The notes: generated from the letters alone by a model not told the origin. A DNA stretch of 14,137 nucleotides from Nonlabens sp. (GCA_023301395.1 JALZUY010000042.1:1-14137); one strand, 5' to 3'; shown: positions 1-7,602, counted from the first letter of the stretch. Numbers and translations: made by a program.

Positions 1-1611
1 CACACCACTATCGACTTTTTGCATCATCTCTACCTCAGTAGCTTGCTCAAATCCTTTCCATTCATCTTGCAGGAATGGTGTAATTACTGTGTTTTCTATT
101 TCACGAGAAGATACAAGTTGATCTTCTAGTTTATTTTTATAATCCTTTTCAAATTTCTTAACTGTGGTACTATCAATAACACCGTCGGCAAGAAGCTTTG
201 CTGCATAAATATCACGTGGATTTTCATGCTTTTTTATAGCTTTATAAAGTTTAGGTTGGGTAAACATGGGCTCATCACCTTCATTATGTCCATATTTTCT
301 ATAACCTAACAAATCAATGAATACATCACGACCAAATTCCATGCGGTAATCCAGTGCAAAGTTCATGGCATGCACCACAGCTTCAGCGTCGTCTGAGTTT
401 ACGTGAAGTACTGGTGATAGTGTCACTTTTGCAATATCTGTACAATAGGTTGAAGAACGAGCGTCTAAATAATTGGTAGTAAAACCTACCTGGTTATTCA
501 CTACCATATGAATCGTTCCTGCCGTTTTATAAGCATCGAGTTGTGCCATTTGCACTACTTCATAAACAATTCCTTGACCAGCGATTGCTGCATCACCGTG
601 TAATACTATAGGTAACACCTTTGAAAAATTATGTGGTGTGTGCATGTCTTGTTTTGCACGTGTAATTCCCTCTACTACAGCTCCTACGGTTTCAAGGTGA
701 GATGGATTAGGAACAATATTTATATTGATATCATTACCGTTATCTGTTTTTCTCTTGCTTGTGTAACCTAAGTGGTATTTCACATCTCCATCAAAAATAT
801 CCTGCGCATAATCTTTTCCATCAAACTCAGAGAAGATATCTTTTACAGGTTTTCCAAAAATGTTTGTAAGCACATTCAAGCGACCACGATGAGCCATTCC
901 TAGCACAAATTGATCGACTCCTTTATCTGCTGCATTTTCAATTAGTGCGTCTAGCGCTGGGATCAATGACTCGTTTCCTTCTAGAGAAAAACGTTTTTGC
1001 CCAACGTACTTAGTATGTAAAAATGATTCAAAAGAAACCGCTTCATTGAGTTTCTTAAGAATTTGTGTTTTTTCTTCTTTATTGAAATTAGGTTGGTTGT
1101 TATTCTTGTGCAACCAGTTTTGAATCCACTTTATCTCTGCAGGCTTACGTATGTACATATACTCAACACCTATACTTTCACAATACACTTGCTCTAGGTG
1201 TGCAATGATATTTTTAAGACTTGTTTTACCTATTCCTATTAAATCACCACTATCAAAATCTGTATTTAGATCTGCATCAGATAAACCGAAGTTTACTAAA
1301 TCAAGTGTAGGCTCATAAGTACGTCGTTCTCTTACAGGATTGGTCTTAGTAAACAAATGGCCTCTTGTGCGGTAAGCATCAATTAACTTAACCACCTGGA
1401 ATTCTTTTTGAACGTTCTCAGGAATAGCAACTGGCGCTGCTGCCTGATTCATTTCAAAATCACCTTCATGAGCGCTTTCCATTCCAAAGTCGAAACCTTG
1501 GAAAAAAGCTCTCCATGATGGTTCTACCCTATCCGGATTTATTAAATATTCATCGTAAAGTTGTGCGAAGTGCGCGGTATGTGCTGCGTTCAGAAACGAA
1601 AACTTGTCCAT
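1..1611 (-). CDS. sucA: 2-oxoglutarate dehydrogenase E1 component, N-terminal part (cut by window edge)
   Basis: Thiamine-diphosphate-dependent E1 of the 2-oxoglutarate dehydrogenase complex (TCA cycle, cytoplasm), which decarboxylates 2-oxoglutarate and passes succinyl to the E2 lipoyl domain. The reading frame is open from an ATG at 1611 to the left edge, giving 537 codons of a family usually a little over 900 residues, so the C-terminal third or more lies outside. Visible landmarks: the N-terminal E2-binding segment (MDKFSFLNAAHTAHFAQLYD, residues 1-20, followed by PDRVEPSWRAFF); GMAHRGRLNVL at about 238-248; His280 in VKYHLGYTS; the ThDP/Mg site HGDAAIAGQG from 338, then NNQVGFTT; and GHNEGDEP at 441-448. 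All are intact, so the gene looks functional. An AAGGAG-like stretch lies about 14 nt before the ATG. Its downstream partner (usually sucB/odhB) would be off the left edge. Identification is firm. Confidence 0.97.
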   Translation of the reverse strand, partial: MDKFSFLNAAHTAHFAQLYDEYLINPDRVEPSWRAFFQGFDFGMESAHEGDFEMNQAAAPVAIPENVQKEFQVVKLIDAYRTRGHLFTKTNPVRERRTYEPTLDLVNFGLSDADLNTDFDSGDLIGIGKTSLKNIIAHLEQVYCESIGVEYMYIRKPAEIKWIQNWLHKNNNQPNFNKEEKTQILKKLNEAVSFESFLHTKYVGQKRFSLEGNESLIPALDALIENAADKGVDQFVLGMAHRGRLNVLTNIFGKPVKDIFSEFDGKDYAQDIFDGDVKYHLGYTSKRKTDNGNDININIVPNPSHLETVGAVVEGITRAKQDMHTPHNFSKVLPIVLHGDAAIAGQGIVYEVVQMAQLDAYKTAGTIHMVVNNQVGFTTNYLDARSSTYCTDIAKVTLSPVLHVNSDDAEAVVHAMNFALDYRMEFGRDVFIDLLGYRKYGHNEGDEPMFTQPKLYKAIKKHENPRDIYAAKLLADGVIDSTTVKKFEKDYKNKLEDQLVSSREIENTVITPFLQDEWKGFEQATEVEMMQKVDSGV

Positions 1612-1648
1612 ATATCGAAGGAATTCTCCTTTTTATCAAATGTTACAG

Positions 1649-1656
1649 CAAAAATA
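1649..1656 (-). promoter_or_regulatory. Possible -7 promoter element for sucA
   Basis: On the minus strand this reads TATTTTTG, an exact match to the Bacteroidota -7 consensus TAnnTTTG, 37 bases before the sucA ATG. I see no clear TTG-type -33 box at the expected 17-23 bp upstream, so the call is tentative. In an AT-rich gap such a match can occur by chance. Confidence 0.35.
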
Positions 1657-1687
1657 AAGAAAAGTGGTCGGATGGCATCGACTTTTG

Positions 1688-1695
1688 TATATTTA
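1688..1695 (+). promoter_or_regulatory. Weak -7-like element for the outer-membrane barrel gene
   Basis: TATATTTA differs by one base from the Bacteroidota -7 consensus TAnnTTTG and lies 30 bases before the ATG at 1726. No convincing -33 TTG box is present at the right distance. It is listed because it is the best candidate in the 114-bp divergent gap shared with sucA. Confidence 0.25.
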
Positions 1696-1725
1696 TAACT
1701 ATTGAAATAGCTAAAAAACAGCATT

Positions 1726-2259
1726 ATGAAAAACACTTCTACATTATCGATTGCGATATTCTTAATTTTAAGCCTCTTTTTTTATCAATCCCATGGTCAA
1801 CAGGATGATACTAAATCCAATTTTTGGGAAAATGTAAGGTTTGGTGGAAATGTAGGTGCAAACTTTGGAAATAATTTTAACTCAATTTTAATTGCTCCAC
1901 AAGCTATTTATCAGGTTAATGATAACGTAGGCGTAGGTGCAGGTTTGAATTACAGCTATTCTGAAAGAGATTTAAACCGTTTTGATGATTTTAAATCTAC
2001 TATTGCTGGAGCTAGTTTAATTGCAATAGCATCACCTATCGATTTACTTCAAGTAAGCGCAGATTTTGAATATCTCAACGTCAATAGAAATTTTGCCGAT
2101 TCCAGTTTTGATGATAATTACTGGGTTCCAGCCCTTTTCTTAGGTGCAGGTTATCGACAAGGGAACTTTGTAATAGGCGCACGATATGATGTTCTTTTTA
2201 ATGATCGCCGTAGCGTGTATGCAAATGGAATACAGCCTTTTGTCAGAGTGTTGTTTTAA
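1726..2259 (+). CDS. Small outer-membrane beta-barrel protein
   Basis: A 177-residue protein with an N-terminal signal peptide (hydrophobic core about residues 7-20, probable cleavage after SHG near residue 24). The rest alternates short glycine-rich and aromatic stretches typical of beta strands (VRFGGNVGANFG, VGVGAGLNYSYS, FLGAGYRQGNFVIGARYD) and ends in VRVLF, whose C-terminal Phe is the usual outer-membrane insertion signal. This supports a small barrel of about eight strands in the outer membrane, of OmpA/OmpW-like size, with no visible peptidoglycan-binding domain. It is divergent from sucA; I recall homologues in this position in flavobacteria being labelled alpha-ketoglutarate decarboxylase. 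Nothing in the sequence supports an enzyme, so that label would be an artefact of proximity. Ligand and role are unknown. Confidence 0.8.
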   Translation: MKNTSTLSIAIFLILSLFFYQSHGQQDDTKSNFWENVRFGGNVGANFGNNFNSILIAPQAIYQVNDNVGVGAGLNYSYSERDLNRFDDFKSTIAGASLIAIASPIDLLQVSADFEYLNVNRNFADSSFDDNYWVPALFLGAGYRQGNFVIGARYDVLFNDRRSVYANGIQPFVRVLF

Positions 2260-2282
2260 TTATTTTTAATAAAAGTTTAAAC

Positions 2283-4979
2283 CTATAATTTATAAGATAT
2301 AGACAGCATTATTATCCTAGGCTGAACAAATACTTGATTTTCTGTGGATTGGAATTGATTGATACTATTAGACAGTCTTATTTGATTGTCTAGCAAGTTA
2401 GTTGCATCAACTCTAAAGCTCCATGCTGATGACTCTTTCCAGTATTCTATGGATGCGTTTAGAGTATTAAAATCATTGGATTCTCGAGTGACATTATTTT
2501 TAAAATAAGTCAAATCAAAATCTGATTTAAACAAGAAGTTTTTTAGAAAGCTAATCTCTGCAATTGCTGTCGAGTTCCAAGTTTCAAAATTATTAGAAAT
2601 ACCAGATCCTTCTAAATCATTTAACTGATGTTCTAATTCAATCTCAAAATTTAAACCTTTTTTAAACCTTGTTTCTACCTCTATCTTATTACTAGCAAAT
2701 AGTGAGTTATAACCTAAGGTAGCCTCGTTAATTACTCGTTTGTAATCGCTTAAATTAAGATTACCATTGTAAGACCACTTTAGATTCCATAAATAAGTGC
2801 TGTACTTAAAACGAGCACTATAATTATCCTCAGGAAGGCTTGTGTAAATTAAGGTTTGTACTTGATTTATTCCTTGAATATTAGTGCTATTTCTTATACC
2901 TTTAATAAAATGACTATAAGATAAAGATGCGTTTAAAATTGTTCCCTCAAGCAGTTTAAATGACGAGTATCCCAAACTATAATTATGGGACAAAGAATTT
3001 TCTAAGTTTTCATTTCCCAGTGCTAGTTGATTAAATGAATTAATACGTAATCTATTTGCAAAATTGATAGGGTTTGCAAACCTAGATCTCATTTGATATT
3101 TAAATCGCAACTTTCTGGTATTAGAAGATTCATACTCCACCATCAGTTCTGGAAGAGCTACAACTTTTGAATTAGAAATAATTTCAGTTTGCATTTGTTG
3201 TGCATTCCAATCATATAAATGAGCAACTAAAGCTGGTTTAACTATATAATTTCCATATTTTTTCTTCAATTGTAAACCTGCATAATAATCACCTATTTTA
3301 CTAGAAAGTATATTATTGAATCCTTGACTTTCAAAACTATTAACCGTACCGTTATCTAGAATTTGAAAATATGAATTATCAAAAACAGTATTAGTTACTT
3401 TTAAACCAACGAGTGGATATAAATGTGTAGAAGAATTAATCACATAATAGTGTTTCATTCCAAGATTGAATTCAGAGGTGTTAGTAATTGATAACTGGCT
3501 TAAATCAAAAACACCTGAGTTTTGAGCCACCAATGGAACAATTCCTGAAAATATAGGTTGAACAAATAAATTTTGAGTTTTATTATCTCTTGTTTCTAGT
3601 TTAAAACTAGTTTCTAGAGTTGAGATATTTTTAGAGTTAAACTTTTTATTAAGATCTAATTTTGAAGAAAAGAAGGTATTACCCGTTGCCTGAGTAAGAT
3701 TATTGAATTGAGAATTATTTGCTGAGACAGATTGCAAACGTCTTTCATAATCTGACGTGAAATCTTTAAAATCAACTCTTCCTAAAATATCTAAATCTTG
3801 ACTGGTTGTATAGTTTAATTTAACCGTATTTGCTGTGAAAAATAAATCTTGACTGTTATCTATGAAACGTGATTCTGATAAATTTTGATTTGTCAAATAG
3901 TTAATCTGTGACTCATTTCTAGATAGTTGATTATTGTTATTATTAATTGTATAAGCTGTGATATTTATACCCGATTTGAAATCATGGTTGATATTGAAAG
4001 CACCAAATATTGTTTTTAAATCCCTAAAATCATCATTAGATAAGGACTTTGCTACATCATCGTTTAAAGTTTCTGTGATACTGGATACATTGTTTAATAA
4101 GCTAGAGTTATCTATTTCAAAATTGAGATAATCACTGGTTTTAAAAGACCTTACTCCTGTATTATTAAAATCTCCTATAAAATTTACTGCCGTTTTAGGA
4201 CTGTAGTAAAAGAGTAAAGGATTTACTTTATACCTTTCTTTAACACCAGCACCAGCTGTTATATCTCCAAAAACAAAATTGCGTTTACCTTCCTTTAGTT
4301 TAATATTTAAGGCAAGTTCATCACTATCTGTAAGCCCTTTGAGCCATGGAATAGCCGTGTAATTATCCAAAGCGACTATTTCTTCTATAGCGTCTGCTGG
4401 AATATTATTAACGCCTAGTTTTTCATCGCCATTGAAAAAATCCTTTCCATCCACCATAAGCTTAGTGACTTCTTTTCCATTAACGGTAACGTTACCTTCT
4501 CTATCGACATCAAGTCCTGGTAATTTTTTTAGAACATCTCTTAGTTTTCTTTCATTTCCATTTATAAATTGATCCACCTGATAGGTTATAGTGTCTTTTT
4601 TAACAGAGACCGCTAGTTTTTTCCTTAGAATTATTTCATCAAGGGTTTCTGTACTTTGACTTAGTGTATAGTTTTTGACTTTATTTTCAACTATCGATAA
4701 AGTGTCTTTAATCTCATCATAGCCTAAATTACTGATAGTGACAATATAGGTTTTTCCTTTAGATAGATTCAGGTTGTAATTACCATCCATATCAGTAATA
4801 GAGAAATGTAAACCTTCTTCGTGTCCCAGTGGTTGAGAATATACAGTAGCGTTCAAAATAGGCACAAATAAAGTGTCGGTAACTTTCCCTATCAACTTTA
4901 CTTGCTGACTGTAAGCTAGATTCATAAATAAAAAAACAGCAAATAAGAAAACTATTTGCTGTTTACGTAACTGTTTCAT
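2283..4979 (-). CDS. TonB-dependent-receptor-like outer-membrane beta-barrel protein with N-terminal regulatory domain
   Basis: An 898-residue surface protein. Order of parts: signal peptide 1-24 (cleavage at YS-QQ); a carboxypeptidase-regulatory-like beta-sandwich at about 27-107 (GKVTDTLFVPILNATVY, then TDMDGNYNLNLSKGKTY and SNLGYDE); a plug-like domain at about 112-230 (LDEIILRKK, RDVLKKLPGLDVDREGNVTV, VDGKDFFNGDEKLGVNNIP, IEEIVALDNY); then a long Asn/Ser/aromatic-rich barrel to the end (LSISYKL). This matches the outer-membrane beta-barrel family related to SusC/TonB receptors, although I do not see a clear TonB box and the C-terminal residue is Leu rather than Phe. It is the last gene of the cassette, 14 bp after the GLPGLI gene. 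Transport of a substrate or of the small secreted protein encoded upstream is an inference. No SusD partner is adjacent, which argues against a classic glycan-uptake locus. Confidence 0.85.
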   Translation of the reverse strand: MKQLRKQQIVFLFAVFLFMNLAYSQQVKLIGKVTDTLFVPILNATVYSQPLGHEEGLHFSITDMDGNYNLNLSKGKTYIVTISNLGYDEIKDTLSIVENKVKNYTLSQSTETLDEIILRKKLAVSVKKDTITYQVDQFINGNERKLRDVLKKLPGLDVDREGNVTVNGKEVTKLMVDGKDFFNGDEKLGVNNIPADAIEEIVALDNYTAIPWLKGLTDSDELALNIKLKEGKRNFVFGDITAGAGVKERYKVNPLLFYYSPKTAVNFIGDFNNTGVRSFKTSDYLNFEIDNSSLLNNVSSITETLNDDVAKSLSNDDFRDLKTIFGAFNINHDFKSGINITAYTINNNNNQLSRNESQINYLTNQNLSESRFIDNSQDLFFTANTVKLNYTTSQDLDILGRVDFKDFTSDYERRLQSVSANNSQFNNLTQATGNTFFSSKLDLNKKFNSKNISTLETSFKLETRDNKTQNLFVQPIFSGIVPLVAQNSGVFDLSQLSITNTSEFNLGMKHYYVINSSTHLYPLVGLKVTNTVFDNSYFQILDNGTVNSFESQGFNNILSSKIGDYYAGLQLKKKYGNYIVKPALVAHLYDWNAQQMQTEIISNSKVVALPELMVEYESSNTRKLRFKYQMRSRFANPINFANRLRINSFNQLALGNENLENSLSHNYSLGYSSFKLLEGTILNASLSYSHFIKGIRNSTNIQGINQVQTLIYTSLPEDNYSARFKYSTYLWNLKWSYNGNLNLSDYKRVINEATLGYNSLFASNKIEVETRFKKGLNFEIELEHQLNDLEGSGISNNFETWNSTAIAEISFLKNFLFKSDFDLTYFKNNVTRESNDFNTLNASIEYWKESSAWSFRVDATNLLDNQIRLSNSINQFQSTENQVFVQPRIIMLSISYKL

Positions 4980-4993
4980 TTGATATGTAACCT

Positions 4994-5731
4994 TTAATTC
5001 CTCATTCTTGACTCCATAGCCTCCGCTGTAGCTTTTGTTCGTTTATAAGCTTGAAATTCAGTAATAATTTCTTTATCTATTTGAGGGACTTTTTTATCCT
5101 CTTGTATTTCTTCGATACTAGAAGCAGAGATTAAAAACTGTTTTGATTTAACCTCCAGAATTAAACCAGGAAGATTTGAATGAACAATAGGGCCGCCACG
5201 CTTGTTAATAGAAGGAGCAAACCAAACCTCAGTGGGATAACTATTTAATTCCTTTGTATCATATTTTTGAAAATACTTAGGAGTGGCTTTGTAACATTTA
5301 AAACCTAGTATATCTTTATATTCACTAGTAATATTCCATTCCACCATTCTATTCTCATATTTTACAATGAAATCTTGTCCATCATCATAACCTAAATTAG
5401 AATTATCATCTCGACCATAGACATAAGTGTGAATCTTTAAAAGAGAGACACCTAAACTCGAAACATATTGACCATCAATTCCCATTTCTTTTTTTACTTC
5501 TAGTAAAAACTGATTGTCAGGCTTAGTATATAATGTAACGATTTGTTTTTCTGCCGAGTTTTTCATCCTTTCCTCTATCCTTTTCAACATAACCTCTTGT
5601 TGCTGAGATATCTCAATTGTAGAATCCCTGTCAAAACTTTCAAGCGTCACTTGATAATCAACTTTAAGGTTCTGAGCAATGCTTATCGATGATATGAAAA
5701 CCAGTAATAAATATTTTAATTTAAAATTCAT
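4994..5731 (-). CDS. GLPGLI family secreted protein
   Basis: A 245-residue protein with a signal peptide (residues 1-19, cleavage near SIA-QN) and the family hallmark: PTEVWFAP at about 166-173, then GGPIVHSNLPGLILEV around 179-194, a variant of the GLPGLI motif with Asn in the first position. The motif defines a Bacteroidota family of exported proteins of unknown function that, as I know it, is often found next to receptor-like barrels, as it is here. A Glu/Lys-rich helical part lies at about 40-65 and the C-terminus is basic (ESRMRN). It likely acts in the periplasm or at the outer membrane. The start ATG directly follows the stop codon of the preceding gene, with no bases between, suggesting translational coupling. 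The family call is confident; the function is not known. Confidence 0.9.
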   Translation of the reverse strand: MNFKLKYLLLVFISSISIAQNLKVDYQVTLESFDRDSTIEISQQQEVMLKRIEERMKNSAEKQIVTLYTKPDNQFLLEVKKEMGIDGQYVSSLGVSLLKIHTYVYGRDDNSNLGYDDGQDFIVKYENRMVEWNITSEYKDILGFKCYKATPKYFQKYDTKELNSYPTEVWFAPSINKRGGPIVHSNLPGLILEVKSKQFLISASSIEEIQEDKKVPQIDKEIITEFQAYKRTKATAEAMESRMRN

Positions 5732-5986
5732 TTATCCTTGGATAGTAACAGTAAAATTGCTCGCACCGTACCCATTTTCATCCAAGCAAGAATAGTAAAC
5801 ATCGAGCCATAATTGAGTTAGTTGGCCTTGTGTAGTTGCCGGTAAGAAAGTTTGAACTAATAAATAAGCATCATTAGCGGTGTTTTCACATGGATCCAAT
5901 AATTCAATTGAATCATGATTACTACTAAAACTACTCATTCCTACAAATAAAACAGCTAGTAGACCAGCTTTGAAAATATTTTTCAT
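5732..5986 (-). CDS. Small secreted two-cysteine protein, unknown function
   Basis: An 84-residue protein starting MKNIFKAGLLAVLFVGMSSF. I place the start at the ATG at 5986; an upstream in-frame TTG (5995) would add only three residues and is less likely. The first 20 or so residues form a clear signal peptide. The mature part of about 60 residues is acidic and has exactly two cysteines, Cys33 (DPCENTANDAY) and Cys67 (YYSCLDENGYG), which could form a disulfide after export. I do not recognise a family. It is the first gene of the cassette with the GLPGLI protein and the receptor-like barrel, and its stop codon touches the next ATG. It could be a cargo, ligand or accessory peptide of that receptor; this is inference from context only. 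Confidence 0.7.
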   Translation of the reverse strand: MKNIFKAGLLAVLFVGMSSFSSNHDSIELLDPCENTANDAYLLVQTFLPATTQGQLTQLWLDVYYSCLDENGYGASNFTVTIQG

Positions 5987-6011
5987 TTTATGCAAATTTT
6001 AAATTAAAGCA

Positions 6012-6036
6012 TAAAGTAAAGTAGAGTAGAGTAGAG
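6012..6036 (-). repeat. Five-copy pentanucleotide tandem repeat in the cassette leader
   Basis: Read on the minus strand this is three copies of CTCTA followed by two of CTTTA, a perfect period of 5 over 25 bp. It lies 26-50 bases upstream of the ATG of the small secreted protein gene. A TTG (plus-strand 6040-6042) and a weak -7-like TACTTTAT (6011-6018) flank most of the array at a 21-bp spacing that would suit a Bacteroidota promoter, so the repeat might form the spacer. The promoter match is poor. The remaining leader up to 6143 is AT-rich and shows nothing else I can support. Confidence 0.6.
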
Positions 6037-6143
6037 ATGCAAGTTTTAAGTAAGAAAAAACATCATTTATTTTTTAAATTTCTTTTCTATTCCATACTTT
6101 TTGAAGCTAATTAAATTTCAAACACACAACTAAACTGTACAAT

Positions 6144-6449
6144 TTACTGCCGCAACCTAAACTGAATCTTAATCCATTCTCGGTTTATAAAACCTAGAAT
6201 AATTCCATATTGTAGATGGCGCTCTTGAACATCGGCAAGGTAATAGAGTTGCTGTAATTTAGGATTTGCATCTTCTATGGCTTCATTGAGCATAGATGCC
6301 AGTTCCATTAAAAACTCTTTAGGTTTATCTTGATCAATTGAATGAAAGCCAGAACGCTCTAGATCTTTGTTGACCTGATTCTTATAAACCGTAAAGACGT
6401 GGTGTCTAGATTCTAGTTTTTCTTGTATTTGTGGTAATAAATCACTCAT
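6144..6449 (-). CDS. Small cytoplasmic protein of unknown function
   Basis: A 101-residue protein starting MSDLLPQIQEKL at the ATG at 6449; a TTG two codons upstream would overlap the preceding stop codon and is less likely. There is no signal peptide or membrane segment. The sequence is mostly charged and helical (about 3-15, 24-34, 44-60, 65-80) and ends in the basic IKIQFRLRQ. I do not recognise a family. It begins two bases after the stop codon of the polyprenyl synthase gene, so the two are almost certainly co-transcribed and probably translationally coupled. A role linked to isoprenoid synthesis is suggested by position alone. Confidence 0.75.
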   Translation of the reverse strand: MSDLLPQIQEKLESRHHVFTVYKNQVNKDLERSGFHSIDQDKPKEFLMELASMLNEAIEDANPKLQQLYYLADVQERHLQYGIILGFINREWIKIQFRLRQ

Positions 6450-6451
6450 TA

Positions 6452-7435
6452 TCAACTGATTCGACTCATTAAATCCAGTGAAAAAGCAGTGAGCTGTTTT
6501 TTTGAATCATCGTCTATAGAGAGTTGCTCGATAATATCTAGAGCCTTATTTGTATAAGATTTAATGGCTTCTTGTGTTGCCGCAGCGCCACCACTTTCTT
6601 CAAAGAACACTTTTACAGTCTCTTTTTTAGTCTCGATTTGCTCCTCATTCATTTCTGTATGATCCATTGCAAACCATTCTTTTAACTCTGTTGCGCAACC
6701 TTCATCTTCAAGACTTTTTAAATATAGAAAAGTCTTTTTATTCTCTCTTATATCACCACCTACCTCTTTACCAAAAGTCGCTGGATCACCAAACGCATCT
6801 AGATAATCATCCATTAACTGGAACGCTAGCCCTAGATGAAGTCCATAACTATATATAAGGTCTTGTTCCTTTTTATCTACACCAGCGATTATAGCACCCA
6901 TTTGCAACGCACAACCTACCAGTACTGATGTTTTTAACTTGATCATATTGATATACTCAAGTATAGTAACATCATCTCGAGTTTCAAAATCCACATCATA
7001 TTGTTGTCCTTCACATACCTCTAGAGCTGTTCTTGAAAACACCTGATTCAGGTCATAAAAGGTTTGTGGATCATAGGAATTGAATAGTCGATAAGCCATA
7101 ATAAGCATCGCATCACCAGATAAAATCCCGGTATTTAAATCCCATTTCACATGTACCGTTTCTTCACCACGACGCAAATCTGCATCATCCATAATATCAT
7201 CATGCAATAAAGTGAAATTATGGAATACCTCAACCGCTATTGCAGCATCCATCGCCTTATCTATAGTAGTACCATACATTTGAGCACTCATTAAAGTAAG
7301 CAAAGGACGCAGGCGTTTACCACCTAGTCCTAGTATATAATGTACAGGATCATAAAGTGACGCAGGTTCTTTTTCAGAAATTCTTGACTTAAGGTTTTCT
7401 AAGAATAGGGTTCTTAACTGGCTCATTTCTTTCAT
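6452..7435 (-). CDS. Polyprenyl diphosphate synthase, probably short chain (FPP/GGPP type)
   Basis: A trans-isoprenyl diphosphate synthase of 327 residues, which condenses isopentenyl diphosphate onto allylic diphosphates in the cytoplasm to supply quinone, carotenoid or undecaprenyl precursors. Motifs: GGKRLRP at 38-44; first Asp-rich motif DDIMD at 79-83, followed by ADLRRG; K168-T169; and FQLMDDYLD with the second Asp-rich motif at 209-213. Length and motifs are typical and intact. Phe74, five residues before the first Asp, is bulky; in this family that usually limits the product to C15-C20, so a GGPP or FPP synthase is more likely than an octaprenyl enzyme. I use the ATG at 7435 (MKEMSQL); MSQL at 7426 is also possible. 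A GTG at 7501 would extend the frame but falls in the promoter. It is divergent from the efflux operon. Confidence 0.92.
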   Translation of the reverse strand: MKEMSQLRTLFLENLKSRISEKEPASLYDPVHYILGLGGKRLRPLLTLMSAQMYGTTIDKAMDAAIAVEVFHNFTLLHDDIMDDADLRRGEETVHVKWDLNTGILSGDAMLIMAYRLFNSYDPQTFYDLNQVFSRTALEVCEGQQYDVDFETRDDVTILEYINMIKLKTSVLVGCALQMGAIIAGVDKKEQDLIYSYGLHLGLAFQLMDDYLDAFGDPATFGKEVGGDIRENKKTFLYLKSLEDEGCATELKEWFAMDHTEMNEEQIETKKETVKVFFEESGGAAATQEAIKSYTNKALDIIEQLSIDDDSKKQLTAFSLDLMSRIS

Positions 7436-7500
7436 GCTGTAAAAGTAACACCATATCTCGACTCTCGCTCGATATTGTATTTGGTTTTTATAACAGGTCA

Positions 7501-7532
7501 CAAATCTATATGATGCACATAATGTTAAACAA
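7501..7532 (-). promoter_or_regulatory. Predicted promoter of the polyprenyl synthase operon
   Basis: On the minus strand, TAGATTTG (7501-7508) matches the Bacteroidota -7 consensus TAnnTTTG exactly. A TTG -33 element lies at 7530-7532, with 21 bp between, inside the usual 17-23 range. Transcription would begin near 7494, giving a leader of about 60 nt before the ATG at 7435. This also argues against the upstream GTG start. Confidence 0.6.
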
Positions 7533-7543
7533 TTGTAAAACTT

Positions 7544-7573
7544 AGGAAACTTTAAACGTTTTTAAAGTTTCCT
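7544..7573. promoter_or_regulatory. Inverted repeat, likely operator of the TetR-type regulator
   Basis: Two perfect 13-bp arms, AGGAAACTTTAAA and its reverse complement, are separated by the four bases CGTT. The right arm ends five bases before the -7 box of the regulator gene, so a bound protein would cover the -33 region. The left arm is 11 bases from the -33 box of the divergent promoter. TetR-family proteins bind as dimers to such palindromes next to their own genes. There is no U-run after it, and it lies upstream of both genes, so it is not a terminator. That this regulator binds it is inferred. Confidence 0.7.
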
Positions 7574-7578
7574 GCCTG

Positions 7579-7586
7579 TATATTTG
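7579..7586 (+). promoter_or_regulatory. -7 promoter element of the tetR/efflux operon
   Basis: TATATTTG is an exact match to TAnnTTTG. The ATG at 7603 is only 16 bases downstream, so the predicted leader is about 10 nt. The -33 position falls inside the 7544-7573 inverted repeat, where no perfect TTG is visible. This would make repression by a bound regulator straightforward. Confidence 0.6.
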
Positions 7587-7602
7587 TAGACTTTTACAGC
7601 AT

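Noticed and set aside
1515..1808. 97-codon plus-strand open frame across the sucA start and the barrel gene start
   Set aside because: It overlaps sucA antisense and the signal-peptide codons of the barrel gene in another frame; the translation has no domain-like character.
2260..2282. Possible bidirectional terminator between the convergent barrel and receptor genes
   Set aside because: The 23-bp gap is AT-rich with only a five-pair A/T stem; no stable hairpin with a following T-run can be supported.
6667..6858. 63-codon plus-strand open frame inside the polyprenyl synthase gene
   Set aside because: It is antisense to the region encoding the second Asp-rich motif; no independent support.
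7453..7475. Short imperfect hairpin in the polyprenyl synthase leader
   Set aside because: Arms ATATCTCGA and TCGATAT pair only with a two-base bulge around a seven-base loop; too weak to call a regulatory RNA structure.
7436..7501. N-terminal extension of the polyprenyl synthase from a GTG at 7501
   Set aside because: The added 22 residues do not look like this family, and the GTG overlaps an exact -7 promoter box; the ATG at 7435 fits better.
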